Shown in pieces: positions 53,959-64,000 of a DNA stretch of 64,000 nt; positions within the stretch are counted from its first letter, which is position 1; each line of letters begins with the position of its first letter. Position numbers and translations under genes: made by a program. Where the stretch lies: contig NZ_JAAOLX010000006.1 of the NCBI RefSeq assembly GCF_011601265.1, forward strand, positions 248,001-312,000, read 5' to 3'. The notes beneath the pieces are model-generated. The model was not told the DNA's origin. It saw only the letters and a list, made by a program, of their open reading frames with translations, and did no database searches. This DNA comes from Iodobacter violaceini. GTDB lineage: Bacteria > Pseudomonadota > Gammaproteobacteria > Burkholderiales > Chitinibacteraceae.

Positions 53959-54744
53959 ATGAAAATTCTGGCGATTGCCAATCAAAAAGGCGGAGTAGGT
54001 AAGACCACTACAGCCGTTAATTTGGCTGCAAGTCTGGCGCATCTTGGCAGAAAAGTGCTGCTGGTTGATCTGGACCCGCAGGGCAATGCCACCATGGGCG
54101 TGGGGATAGATAAGGCAAAATTAAGCAGCTCGGTTTATAACCTTTTGCTGGCCGCTACACCGATTCAGGATATTATTTTGCGCTCAGAATCTGCGGGCAT
54201 TGATGTGCTGCCAGCTAATCGCAATCTGGCGGGCGCTGAAGTTGAACTGGTCAATCAGGAGCACAGAGAGTCGCGGCTGAAAGATGCTTTAGCGCAAGTT
54301 GCTGATCAGTACGATTACATTATTTTAGATTGTCCGCCCGCGCTGACTTTACTTACGCTGAATGGCCTTGTGGCTGCGGATGCGGTATTGATTCCGATGC
54401 AGTGTGAGTATTACGCGCTGGAAGGCCTGTCTGATCTGGTGAATACACTGAAGCGCGTAAAGCAGTCGATGAATCGTAAAATTGAAATCGAAGGCCTCTT
54501 GCGAACTATGTTTGATCCGCGCTCAACTTTGGCCCAGCAAGTGTCAGATCAGCTCATTAAGCATTACACCAGTAAACTTTACCATACGGTTATACCACGC
54601 AATATTCGTCTGGCTGAGGCGCCTTCATATGGTCGCCCAATCTTGTCCTACGACAAAAACTCCAAAGGTGCACTGGCGTATCTTCAGCTTGCCGAAGAGT
54701 TGCTGGCTCGTCACAACCTGCTTGAAGAGACTCCCACAGCATGA
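53959..54744 (+). CDS. parA: Chromosome partitioning ATPase ParA
   Basis: The 261-residue protein has the deviant Walker A motif K-G-G-V-G-K-T-T near residues 10-17, then [18 protein letters not shown] and the R-T-M-F-D-P-R-S-T motif. It has no N-terminal HTH, as expected for chromosomal ParA/Soj. ParA drives segregation of ParB-bound parS sites. parB overlaps its end by four bases. An insertion-like element lies just upstream. Confidence 0.95.
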   Translation: MKILAIANQKGGVGKTTTAVNLAASLAHLGRKVLLVDLDPQGNATMGVGIDKAKLSSSVYNLLLAATPIQDIILRSESAGIDVLPANRNLAGAEVELVNQEHRESRLKDALAQVADQYDYIILDCPPALTLLTLNGLVAADAVLIPMQCEYYALEGLSDLVNTLKRVKQSMNRKIEIEGLLRTMFDPRSTLAQQVSDQLIKHYTSKLYHTVIPRNIRLAEAPSYGRPILSYDKNSKGALAYLQLAEELLARHNLLEETPTA

Positions 54745-55562
54745 AAATGAAAGGACTTGGACGCGGTTTAGATGCGCTGATGGGGGATAGTCAGGATTCC
54801 TTGCAAAATTTGCCGATTGTTTCTCTGCAGCCGGGTAAGTATCAGCCCCGCTTGCAGATGGATGAAACGGCTTTAGAGGAACTTGCTGATTCGATTCGAG
54901 CCCAAGGGCTGATGCAGCCCGTTCTGGTACGGCCAATCGGGCTGGACAAGTACGAAATCATTGCAGGGGAGCGCCGCTGGCGTGCATCGATTAAAGCTGG
55001 CTTAGTAGAAATACCCGCATTAGTGCGTGAAATTGCCGATGAAGCTGCTTTGGCAATGGCCCTGATTGAAAATATCCAGCGTGAAAATTTAAACCCGCTT
55101 GAAGAAGCATTAGGCATTTCGCGCCTGATCGAAGAATTTGGCATGACGCATGAAGCGGCAGCCACTGCAGTAGGTAAATCACGCGCCAGCGTTTCAAACT
55201 TATTAAGACTATTAAGTTTGTCCGAGCCACTGCGGAAGATGCTAATGGCCGATCAGCTGAGTATGGGGCATGCTCGCGCCCTGTTGCCTTTGGATGATTT
55301 ATTGCAGCTGGATACGGCAAGGATGGTCATTCTGAAGGGCTTGTCGGTCAGAGAAACCGAGGCTTTGGTCAAAAAACAACAAGAAGCTGTGCCAGAAAAG
55401 CCAGTAAAGCAAGCAGACCCACGGCTTTCTGAATTAGCCGCAGAATTATCAACAAGGGTAGGTGCCAGGGTGTCTATTAAGGCCGGAAAGCAGGGAAGTG
55501 GCCGGATTACAATCGAATACAACAGCCCGGAACAATTGGATGGCTTGCTTAGCAAGATGTAA
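54741..55562 (+). CDS. parB: Chromosome partitioning protein ParB
   Basis: The 273-residue protein contains the CTP-binding/ParB N-domain motif G-E-R-R-W-R-A-S near residue 75 and [10 protein letters not shown] near 110. A helix-turn-helix region contains [16 protein letters not shown], and a C-terminal dimerisation domain follows. It binds the parS sites listed in this window and slides as a CTP clamp. Overlap with parA indicates coupling. The parS sites at parE and parC mean ParB may also affect their expression. Confidence 0.95.
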   Translation: MKMKGLGRGLDALMGDSQDSLQNLPIVSLQPGKYQPRLQMDETALEELADSIRAQGLMQPVLVRPIGLDKYEIIAGERRWRASIKAGLVEIPALVREIADEAALAMALIENIQRENLNPLEEALGISRLIEEFGMTHEAAATAVGKSRASVSNLLRLLSLSEPLRKMLMADQLSMGHARALLPLDDLLQLDTARMVILKGLSVRETEALVKKQQEAVPEKPVKQADPRLSELAAELSTRVGARVSIKAGKQGSGRITIEYNSPEQLDGLLSKM

Positions 55563-55727
55563 CAAAGTTCTGACTAGAATGCACCAAGTTTGGCGAAAGC
55601 TTATCCCGCCAATACTCTTGCACAAATTGAATGACAAGTAAATTTTACTAAAAAGATCAATAGGTAAAATTGACGCAACACAAATCAGGTCAGTATAATC
55701 GCGGGGTTTTTCCCCAGTGGTGAAGTA

Positions 55728-57261
<1,534 letters not shown>

Positions 57262-57290
57262 TCTAGCCCGTCTTTTAGGAGGACATCAGC

Positions 57291-57761
57291 GTGGATATTA
57301 ATCTGTCGCTTTTTGGCCAAATGATCACATTTGCGATCTTGGTCATCTTCACGATGAAATTCGTGTGGCCTCCGCTGACCCAGATTATGGACGAGCGTGC
57401 TAAGCGTATCGCCGACGGTTTAGCTTCTGCTGATCGTGCCAAGCAAGATCTTGAACTGGCCGAGAAAGCAGCGGCTGACAAGCTTCGCGAAGCAAAGCAG
57501 CACGCAGCCGAAATCATTGCGCAAGCTGAAAAGCGTGGCGCGCAATTGGTTGAAGAAGCCAAGGGCCATGCAAAGGCAGAGGGCGAACGCCTTGTTGCCG
57601 GCGCTCAAGCGGAAATTGACCAGCAAATTCAACAGGTAAAAGAAGCCTTGCGTCAGCAGGTTGCAGGTTTGGTACTACAAGGTACTGAACAAATTCTGCG
57701 CCGCGAAGTTGATGCAAATGCCCATGCCGAGTTGTTAGCATCCATCAAAGCGGAACTGTAA
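57291..57761 (+). CDS. atpF: F0F1 ATP synthase subunit b
   Basis: The 156-residue protein starts at a GTG with a strong AGGAGG. One N-terminal membrane helix (about 5-25) is followed by a long charged coiled coil rich in Ala, Glu, Gln and Lys. It is the peripheral stalk that holds the delta subunit and the alpha3-beta3 head. Position between atpE and atpH is standard. Confidence 0.94.
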   Translation: MDINLSLFGQMITFAILVIFTMKFVWPPLTQIMDERAKRIADGLASADRAKQDLELAEKAAADKLREAKQHAAEIIAQAEKRGAQLVEEAKGHAKAEGERLVAGAQAEIDQQIQQVKEALRQQVAGLVLQGTEQILRREVDANAHAELLASIKAEL

Positions 57762-57768
57762 GAGCGTC

Positions 57769-58305
57769 ATGGCAGAACTCATTACCGTCGCAAGACCCTA
57801 CGCCGTAGCTATTTTTCGTCTGGCCAAAGAAACCGGCACCTTACCTTTATGGTCTGATGTGCTGGCTCAGCTCGCCCTGATTGCAGGCAACGAGCTGGCG
57901 CTGGAAGTAGTAGCTAATCCAAAGTTTTCCGTGGCTCAGGTTAAGGAGCTGTTGCTTGGATTATTGGGTGGTCAGCAAAGCGCTGAAGTACAAAACTTCA
58001 TCGATGCTGTACTTGAAAATCGCCGCTTCACCGTCCTACCGGCGGTGGCAGAGCTATTTGAAGAGTACAAGGCAGCAGATGCAGGCGAAGTTGAAGCCAG
58101 CATCGAATCTGCTTTTGCTTTGACCGATACCCAGGTTGCTGAATTATCCGCAACTTTATCCCAACAGCTGCACCGCAAGGTCACGGCCCAAGTCAGCGTT
58201 AACCCGGAACTCATCGGGGGCGTGAAGGTGACGGTAGGTGATCTGGTCGTAGACGCATCTGTCCGCGGCAAGCTAACCGCTCTCGCCTCGAGCCTGAAGA
58301 GTTAG
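57769..58305 (+). CDS. atpH: F0F1 ATP synthase subunit delta
   Basis: The 178-residue protein begins [15 protein letters not shown] and ends with the [21 protein letters not shown] domain. Both are characteristic of the delta/OSCP family. It connects the b stalk to the alpha subunits. The start lies 7 bases after the atpF stop. Confidence 0.94.
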   Translation: MAELITVARPYAVAIFRLAKETGTLPLWSDVLAQLALIAGNELALEVVANPKFSVAQVKELLLGLLGGQQSAEVQNFIDAVLENRRFTVLPAVAELFEEYKAADAGEVEASIESAFALTDTQVAELSATLSQQLHRKVTAQVSVNPELIGGVKVTVGDLVVDASVRGKLTALASSLKS

Positions 58306-58313
58306 GAGAAATC

Positions 58314-59855
58314 ATGCAACTTAATCCGTCCGAAATCAGTGAACTGATTAAAGCTCGGATCCAGAATTTATCGACTGCAGCAGAAACACGTACCACAGGT
58401 ACTGTAGTTTCCGTAACAGACGGTATCGTTCGTGTGCACGGCCTGTCAGAGGCTATGCAGGGCGAAATGCTGGAATTCCCGGGTAATACCTTCGGTCTTG
58501 CGCTCAACTTAGAGCGTGATTCCGTTGGTGCCGTTGTGCTTGGTGATTACAAGCACATTCAAGAAGGCGACGAAGTCAAATGTACCGGCCGTATTCTGGA
58601 AGTTCCAGTCGGCCGTGAATTGATTGGTCGTGTTGTTAACTCTCTTGGCCAGCCTATCGACGGTAAAGGCCCATTGGGTACAACAGAATCTGCACCAATC
58701 GAAAAAATTGCGCCGGGCGTTATTGCCCGCCAATCTGTGTCGCAACCACTGCAAACCGGTATCAAGTCTATTGATACTATGGTGCCAGTAGGTCGTGGTC
58801 AGCGCGAGCTGATCATTGGTGACCGTCAGACCGGTAAAACTGCCGTTGCTCTGGACGCGATCATCAACCAGAAAGGCACAGGCGTGACATGTATTTATGT
58901 TGCGATTGGCCAAAAAGCTTCTTCGATTGCCAACGTAGTGCGCAAGCTGGAAGAGCACGGCGCGATGGGTCACACCATTGTGGTTGCTGCTGCTGCTTCT
59001 GAAGCTGCTGCTCTGCAATACATCGCTGCATACTCCGGTTGCACGATGGGTGAATACTTCCGCGACCGCGGCGAAGACGCTCTGATCGTTTATGACGATT
59101 TGTCCAAGCAAGCTGTAGCTTACCGTCAAATCTCCCTGTTACTGCGCCGTCCTCCGGGCCGTGAAGCGTACCCGGGCGATGTGTTCTACCTGCACTCGCG
59201 TCTGCTGGAACGTGCTTCCCGCATCAACGAAGCAGAAGTAGAAAAACTGACTAACGGTGCAGTGAAAGGTAAGACCGGTTCTTTAACCGCTCTGCCTATC
59301 ATTGAAACCCAGGCAGGTGACGTTTCTGCATTCGTTCCAACTAACGTGATTTCGATTACTGACGGTCAGATTTTCCTGGAAACTGACTTGTTCAACGCGG
59401 GTATTCGCCCGGCGATGAATGCTGGTATTTCGGTTTCTCGTGTTGGTGGTGCAGCGCAGACCAAAGTGATTAAAAAGCTCGGTGGTGGTGTACGTCTGGC
59501 TCTGGCTCAGTATCGTGAACTGGCTGCGTTTGCGCAGTTCGCTTCTGATCTGGACGAAGCAACACGTAAGCAACTTGAGCGCGGCAAGATGGTTACAGAA
59601 CTGATGAAACAGGCTCAATACAGCCCGTTGAAAGTGTCTGAGCTGTCGATCACGCTGCTGCTGATCAACAAAGGTGTGTTTGATGACATCAAAGTTGAAA
59701 AAGCACTGGCGTTTGAAGCTGCATTCTTGGCTGACCTCAAGGCTAACCACGCAGACGTACTGGCTCGTATCGAAGACAAGGGTGACCTGGCTTCTGATGA
59801 CGAAAAAGTGATCGTTAAAGCAGTGGAAGGCTTCAAGGCCAGCGCCGCGTATTGA
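58314..59855 (+). CDS. atpA: F0F1 ATP synthase subunit alpha
   Basis: The 513-residue protein has the Walker A motif G-D-R-Q-T-G-K-T-A near residue 169 and the alpha-signature [14 protein letters not shown] near 363. It forms the non-catalytic subunits of F1. Codon use is strongly optimised, with many CTG, GGT and CGT codons. Confidence 0.97.
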   Translation: MQLNPSEISELIKARIQNLSTAAETRTTGTVVSVTDGIVRVHGLSEAMQGEMLEFPGNTFGLALNLERDSVGAVVLGDYKHIQEGDEVKCTGRILEVPVGRELIGRVVNSLGQPIDGKGPLGTTESAPIEKIAPGVIARQSVSQPLQTGIKSIDTMVPVGRGQRELIIGDRQTGKTAVALDAIINQKGTGVTCIYVAIGQKASSIANVVRKLEEHGAMGHTIVVAAAASEAAALQYIAAYSGCTMGEYFRDRGEDALIVYDDLSKQAVAYRQISLLLRRPPGREAYPGDVFYLHSRLLERASRINEAEVEKLTNGAVKGKTGSLTALPIIETQAGDVSAFVPTNVISITDGQIFLETDLFNAGIRPAMNAGISVSRVGGAAQTKVIKKLGGGVRLALAQYRELAAFAQFASDLDEATRKQLERGKMVTELMKQAQYSPLKVSELSITLLLINKGVFDDIKVEKALAFEAAFLADLKANHADVLARIEDKGDLASDDEKVIVKAVEGFKASAAY

Positions 59856-59883
59856 TTTGATACGTTGAGACAAGGATCAAATC

Positions 59884-60753
59884 ATGGCAAGCGGTAAAGA
59901 AATTCGGACAAAGATCAAGAGCGTAAAAAATACGCAAAAGATCACCCGTGCTATGGAAATGGTTGCGACATCAAAAATGCGCAAGGCTCAGGAACGCATG
60001 AAAGCGGCACGCCCTTACGGTGAAAAAATCCGTAATGTGGCTGCCCACCTGAGCGCTGCCTTTGTTGATTACACGCATCCTTATTTGCAAAAGCGCGACG
60101 TTGTTAAGCGTGCGGGCCTGATTACGATTACTTCAGACAAGGGGCTGTGTGGTGGTTTAAACACCAACTCCCTGCGTCTGGCCGTGAACCGTATGAAGGA
60201 TTGGCATCAGGACGGCGTAGAAACCTCTGTAACCGCAATCGGTAACAAAGGTATCGGGTTTATGAACCGTTACGGCGCAAAGGTTTTATCCTCTGCGCAC
60301 GGACTCGGCGATACCCCGCACCTTGAGCAGCTGATTGGCCCGATCAAAGTCATGATCGACGCCTTTGTTGCTGGTGAAGTAGACGAAGTACACCTCGTTT
60401 ACACCCGCTTCGTGAATACCATGAAGCAAGAGCCAGTGATTGAACAGCTGCTGCCGTTATCAGACAACGCATTTGGCGAGCCTAAAAAAGGCTACAACTG
60501 GGAATACCTGTTTGAGCCGGATGCGAAGACTGTGATCGACGAATTAATGAGCCGTTACATTGAGGCACTGGTTTACCAGGCCGTAGCGGAAAACATTTCT
60601 TCTGAGCAAGCGGCCCGTATGGTGGCGATGAAAGCGGCGACTGATAACGCAGACAATGTGATCGGCGATCTGCAGCTCCTTTACAACAAAACCCGTCAAG
60701 CAGCGATTACGAAGGAACTCTCCGAAATCGTTTCTGGCGCGGCAGCGGTGTAA
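59884..60753 (+). CDS. atpG: F0F1 ATP synthase subunit gamma
   Basis: The 289-residue protein has the N-terminal [21 protein letters not shown] helix. The C-terminal [13 protein letters not shown] helix pairs with it to form the rotor shaft of F1. It is complete and in standard position between atpA and atpD. Confidence 0.96.
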   Translation: MASGKEIRTKIKSVKNTQKITRAMEMVATSKMRKAQERMKAARPYGEKIRNVAAHLSAAFVDYTHPYLQKRDVVKRAGLITITSDKGLCGGLNTNSLRLAVNRMKDWHQDGVETSVTAIGNKGIGFMNRYGAKVLSSAHGLGDTPHLEQLIGPIKVMIDAFVAGEVDEVHLVYTRFVNTMKQEPVIEQLLPLSDNAFGEPKKGYNWEYLFEPDAKTVIDELMSRYIEALVYQAVAENISSEQAARMVAMKAATDNADNVIGDLQLLYNKTRQAAITKELSEIVSGAAAV

Positions 60754-62175
<1,422 letters not shown>

Positions 62176-62186
62176 GGATTAGTGCC

Positions 62187-62612
62187 ATGGCAATGACAAT
62201 GCATGTGGACGTGGTAAGCGCAGAAGCACTGATTTACTCCGGCGTGGCTGAGTTTATCTCGGCACCTGCCGAAAAAGGTGAAATTGGTATTCTGCCGCGT
62301 CACGCCCCACTACTCACTCGTGTGAGGCCCGGAGCGGTGCGCATCAAAGTTGCCAATAGCGATGAAGAAGTGATTCTTTATGTTTCAGGCGGCATGTTAG
62401 AAGTGCAGCCTCATGTGGTTACTGTGCTGGCAGATACTGCCATCCGCGGTAAAGACATCGACGAAGCCAAGGCGCTGGACGCCAAACGCCGCGCCGAAGA
62501 AGCATTAAAGAACCACGGTTCATCGATGGACTTTGCGATGGCTCAGGCCGAGCTGGTGGAAGCGGTAGCAAAACTTGCCGTGATCGACAAGCTCAAAAAG
62601 CGTGGTCACTAA
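62187..62612 (+). CDS. atpC: F0F1 ATP synthase subunit epsilon
   Basis: The 141-residue protein has an N-terminal beta-sandwich with [23 protein letters not shown]-terminal two-helix domain follows that can inhibit F1. It closes the atp operon and is followed by a clear terminator. An internal ATG two codons later (62193) is an alternative start. Confidence 0.95.
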   Translation: MAMTMHVDVVSAEALIYSGVAEFISAPAEKGEIGILPRHAPLLTRVRPGAVRIKVANSDEEVILYVSGGMLEVQPHVVTVLADTAIRGKDIDEAKALDAKRRAEEALKNHGSSMDFAMAQAELVEAVAKLAVIDKLKKRGH

Positions 62613-62628
62613 GCTTTAGTGTGGTGAT

Positions 62629-62657
62629 AAAAAAGGCAGCTTCGGCTGCCTTTTTTA
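62629..62657. terminator. Intrinsic terminator of the atp operon
   Basis: AAAAAAGGCAGC pairs with GCTGCCTTTTTT around a TTCG loop. It also lies downstream of the convergent chemoreceptor gene. Confidence 0.94.
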
Positions 62658-62722
62658 CGTTTGAAGATTAAGTCAGCAGCTGAGTCCCCGCTGTGAGCAA
62701 GCTGGTTTTTGGCAAGCACTGT

Positions 62723-64000
62723 TTAAAATCGTTTAATTTTAAAAAATGCCAGCATCGTTTGCACCTGGCGGGCCTGATTGCTCAGTTGTTCAGCTGTGGC
62801 AGACAGCTGCTCAGATGCAGCTGCGTTGGTTGCTACGCGCTGTGATACTTCGCCAATATTCTGGTTGATCAGCTCAAGCTCATGGCTTTGTTCGTGGCTG
62901 TTGGCGGCGATTTCCTGAACCAGGTCGGCGGTTTTTCTAATGGATGGCTCTATTTTGTTGAGCTGTTCGCCAGCGGTTTCAGCAAGCTGTACGCTGCTCT
63001 GGGATAAGTCGCCAATCTCTTGCGCGGCCAGCTGGCAGCGCTCTGCCAGCTTTCTGACTTCAGCCGCGACCACAGCAAAGCTTTTACCATTTGCGCCTGC
63101 CCGGGCCGCTTCAATGGCTGCATTTAAGGCCAGTAAATTAGTTTGATAGGCAATATCGTCAATGATTTGAATCTCCTTAGCAATTTTTCGCATGGCTAAG
63201 GTGGTTTTTTGTACCGACTCACAACCGCTGCGCGCATCCAGCGTGGATTGACGTGCCATCGAGTCGGTAATGTGTGCGGTATGCGTGTTCTGGCTGGTAT
63301 GAATACTGAGGTTATCAATCGATATGCTGCTTTCTCTCAGGATGTCGGCATTGATGCTGGTGTTCTTGCAGACTAGTTGTGCGGCACTTGCTACTTCTGA
63401 AGATGAGCTGTAAGTCTCCTCTGTTGCATTTCTCAGGGCGATAACAATAGAGCTTAGTTTTTCTACCATCTGGCGCATGGCAAATAAGAGGCTGTTTTGA
63501 TCTTTGGCGTGCACCAGCACATCCAGGCTAAGATCGCCGGCAGCCACCTGCCGGGCTACAGCAACTGCATAGGCTGGCTCGCCACCCAGCTGCCGCAGAA
63601 TTTGCTGCGTACTTAGCCAGACGGCAGCAAGGCTGATTAAAAAACCACCAAGGGCAGTAATAAGCACGGTCCAAAAAGTGTTCTTACCCCTTATATCGAT
63701 CTGCTTGCGGGCGATTGCAATATCGTTTTCTTCCAGTTTCACTAACTGGCTAAGATGGCTCATTGCTGTTTTATAAGCATGGTAGGCATCCCCATTTATG
63801 AGCGCATAGGCCTCAGTGGGTTGCCCCATCCGTGTCAGCTTAAAGGCTTCTTTATCAATTTTCTCAAATTGCAGAAGCTGGCTTTGTGCCTGATTGATGA
63901 TCGCTCTGCGGCTGGTGTCTTGTTCGATGGCATATAAACTCTTTAAAGCGTCTCGTCCTTTATCCAGATTTAACTGAAATTGTTTTTCCGCCGCATCTTC
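62723..64000 (-). CDS. Methyl-accepting chemotaxis protein (5' end beyond window)
   Basis: The frame is open from the stop at 62723 to the right edge, so the N-terminus is missing. The visible part begins in a four-helix-bundle-like ligand domain, followed by a membrane helix with [21 protein letters not shown]-like segment follows with [21 protein letters not shown]. The signalling domain has the tip motif [23 protein letters not shown]. It would control CheA via CheW. No C-terminal CheR/CheB pentapeptide is present; it ends A-F-F-K-I-K-R-F. Confidence 0.92.
   Translation of the reverse strand, partial: EDAAEKQFQLNLDKGRDALKSLYAIEQDTSRRAIINQAQSQLLQFEKIDKEAFKLTRMGQPTEAYALINGDAYHAYKTAMSHLSQLVKLEENDIAIARKQIDIRGKNTFWTVLITALGGFLISLAAVWLSTQQILRQLGGEPAYAVAVARQVAAGDLSLDVLVHAKDQNSLLFAMRQMVEKLSSIVIALRNATEETYSSSSEVASAAQLVCKNTSINADILRESSISIDNLSIHTSQNTHTAHITDSMARQSTLDARSGCESVQKTTLAMRKIAKEIQIIDDIAYQTNLLALNAAIEAARAGANGKSFAVVAAEVRKLAERCQLAAQEIGDLSQSSVQLAETAGEQLNKIEPSIRKTADLVQEIAANSHEQSHELELINQNIGEVSQRVATNAAASEQLSATAEQLSNQARQVQTMLAFFKIKRF

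Overview
The window looks like an origin-proximal piece of a betaproteobacterial chromosome, probably order Neisseriales and close to the Chitinibacteraceae/Chromobacteriaceae. This is inferred from gene content and order only: mnmG-rsmG-parA-parB followed by the atpIBEFHAGDC operon, a 6S RNA between zapA and the 5-formyl-THF cyclo-ligase gene, divergent rubredoxin/thiD near hemL, and a PTS made of a fused EIIA-HPr-EI with an N-acetylglucosamine-type EIICB. I see no phage, insertion sequence, CRISPR array, tRNA or rRNA. Almost all genes are housekeeping.

Layout. 1-4 kb: the end of a CSS-EAL c-di-GMP phosphodiesterase, an RluA-type pseudouridine synthase and an AlgZ/AlgR-type two-component pair. 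4-9.2 kb: comM, parE, and an M48 metallopeptidase carrying what looks like a complete type IV pilin module. 9.2-15.3 kb: hemerythrin protein, phosphopantetheinyl transferase, ProQ, a TDT transporter with divergent LysR regulator, and a SulP transporter. 15.2-18.3 kb: class III ribonucleotide reductase in an unusual split form (nrdD without its glycyl-radical tail, a separate 59-residue glycyl-radical protein, nrdG) behind FNR and NrdR boxes. 18.3-22 kb: cobS, cobC, cobT and a small GGDEF protein. 22-25.4 kb: waaC-waaA and an EamA transporter. 25.6-34.3 kb: parC, an M15 peptidase, an AraC/GyrI-like regulator, thiD, rubredoxin, an M48 lipoprotein, hemJ, a CYTH protein and hemL. 34.3-35.2 kb: a thioredoxin-like gene and a cluster of DnaA boxes next to AT-rich DNA, my candidate oriC. 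35.2-42.6 kb: rbgA, a ZapB-like gene, zapA, 6S RNA, fau, and the PTS genes. 42.6-51 kb: mixed metabolic genes including fadH, ampG, xthA, pyrE and ppgK. 51-62.7 kb: mnmG, rsmG, parA, parB and the ATP synthase operon. A chemoreceptor gene runs off the right edge.

The replication and segregation parts fit together. ParA and ParB are encoded at 54-55.5 kb. Four near-perfect parS sites lie at 5.8, 25.7, 27.7 and 29.9 kb and a degenerate one at 51.0 kb. Three of the four good sites lie directly against a start codon (parE, parC, araC-like), where a ribosome-binding site would normally be. Both topoisomerase IV genes are therefore physically tied to parS.

The most interesting candidates are the split NrdD with its radical domain supplied in trans, the M48-pilin fusion, parS as the 5' leader of both topoisomerase IV genes, the DnaA-box cluster at 35 kb, and two EIIB domains lacking the phospho-cysteine. 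Family assignments come from recognised motifs and were not checked by database search.
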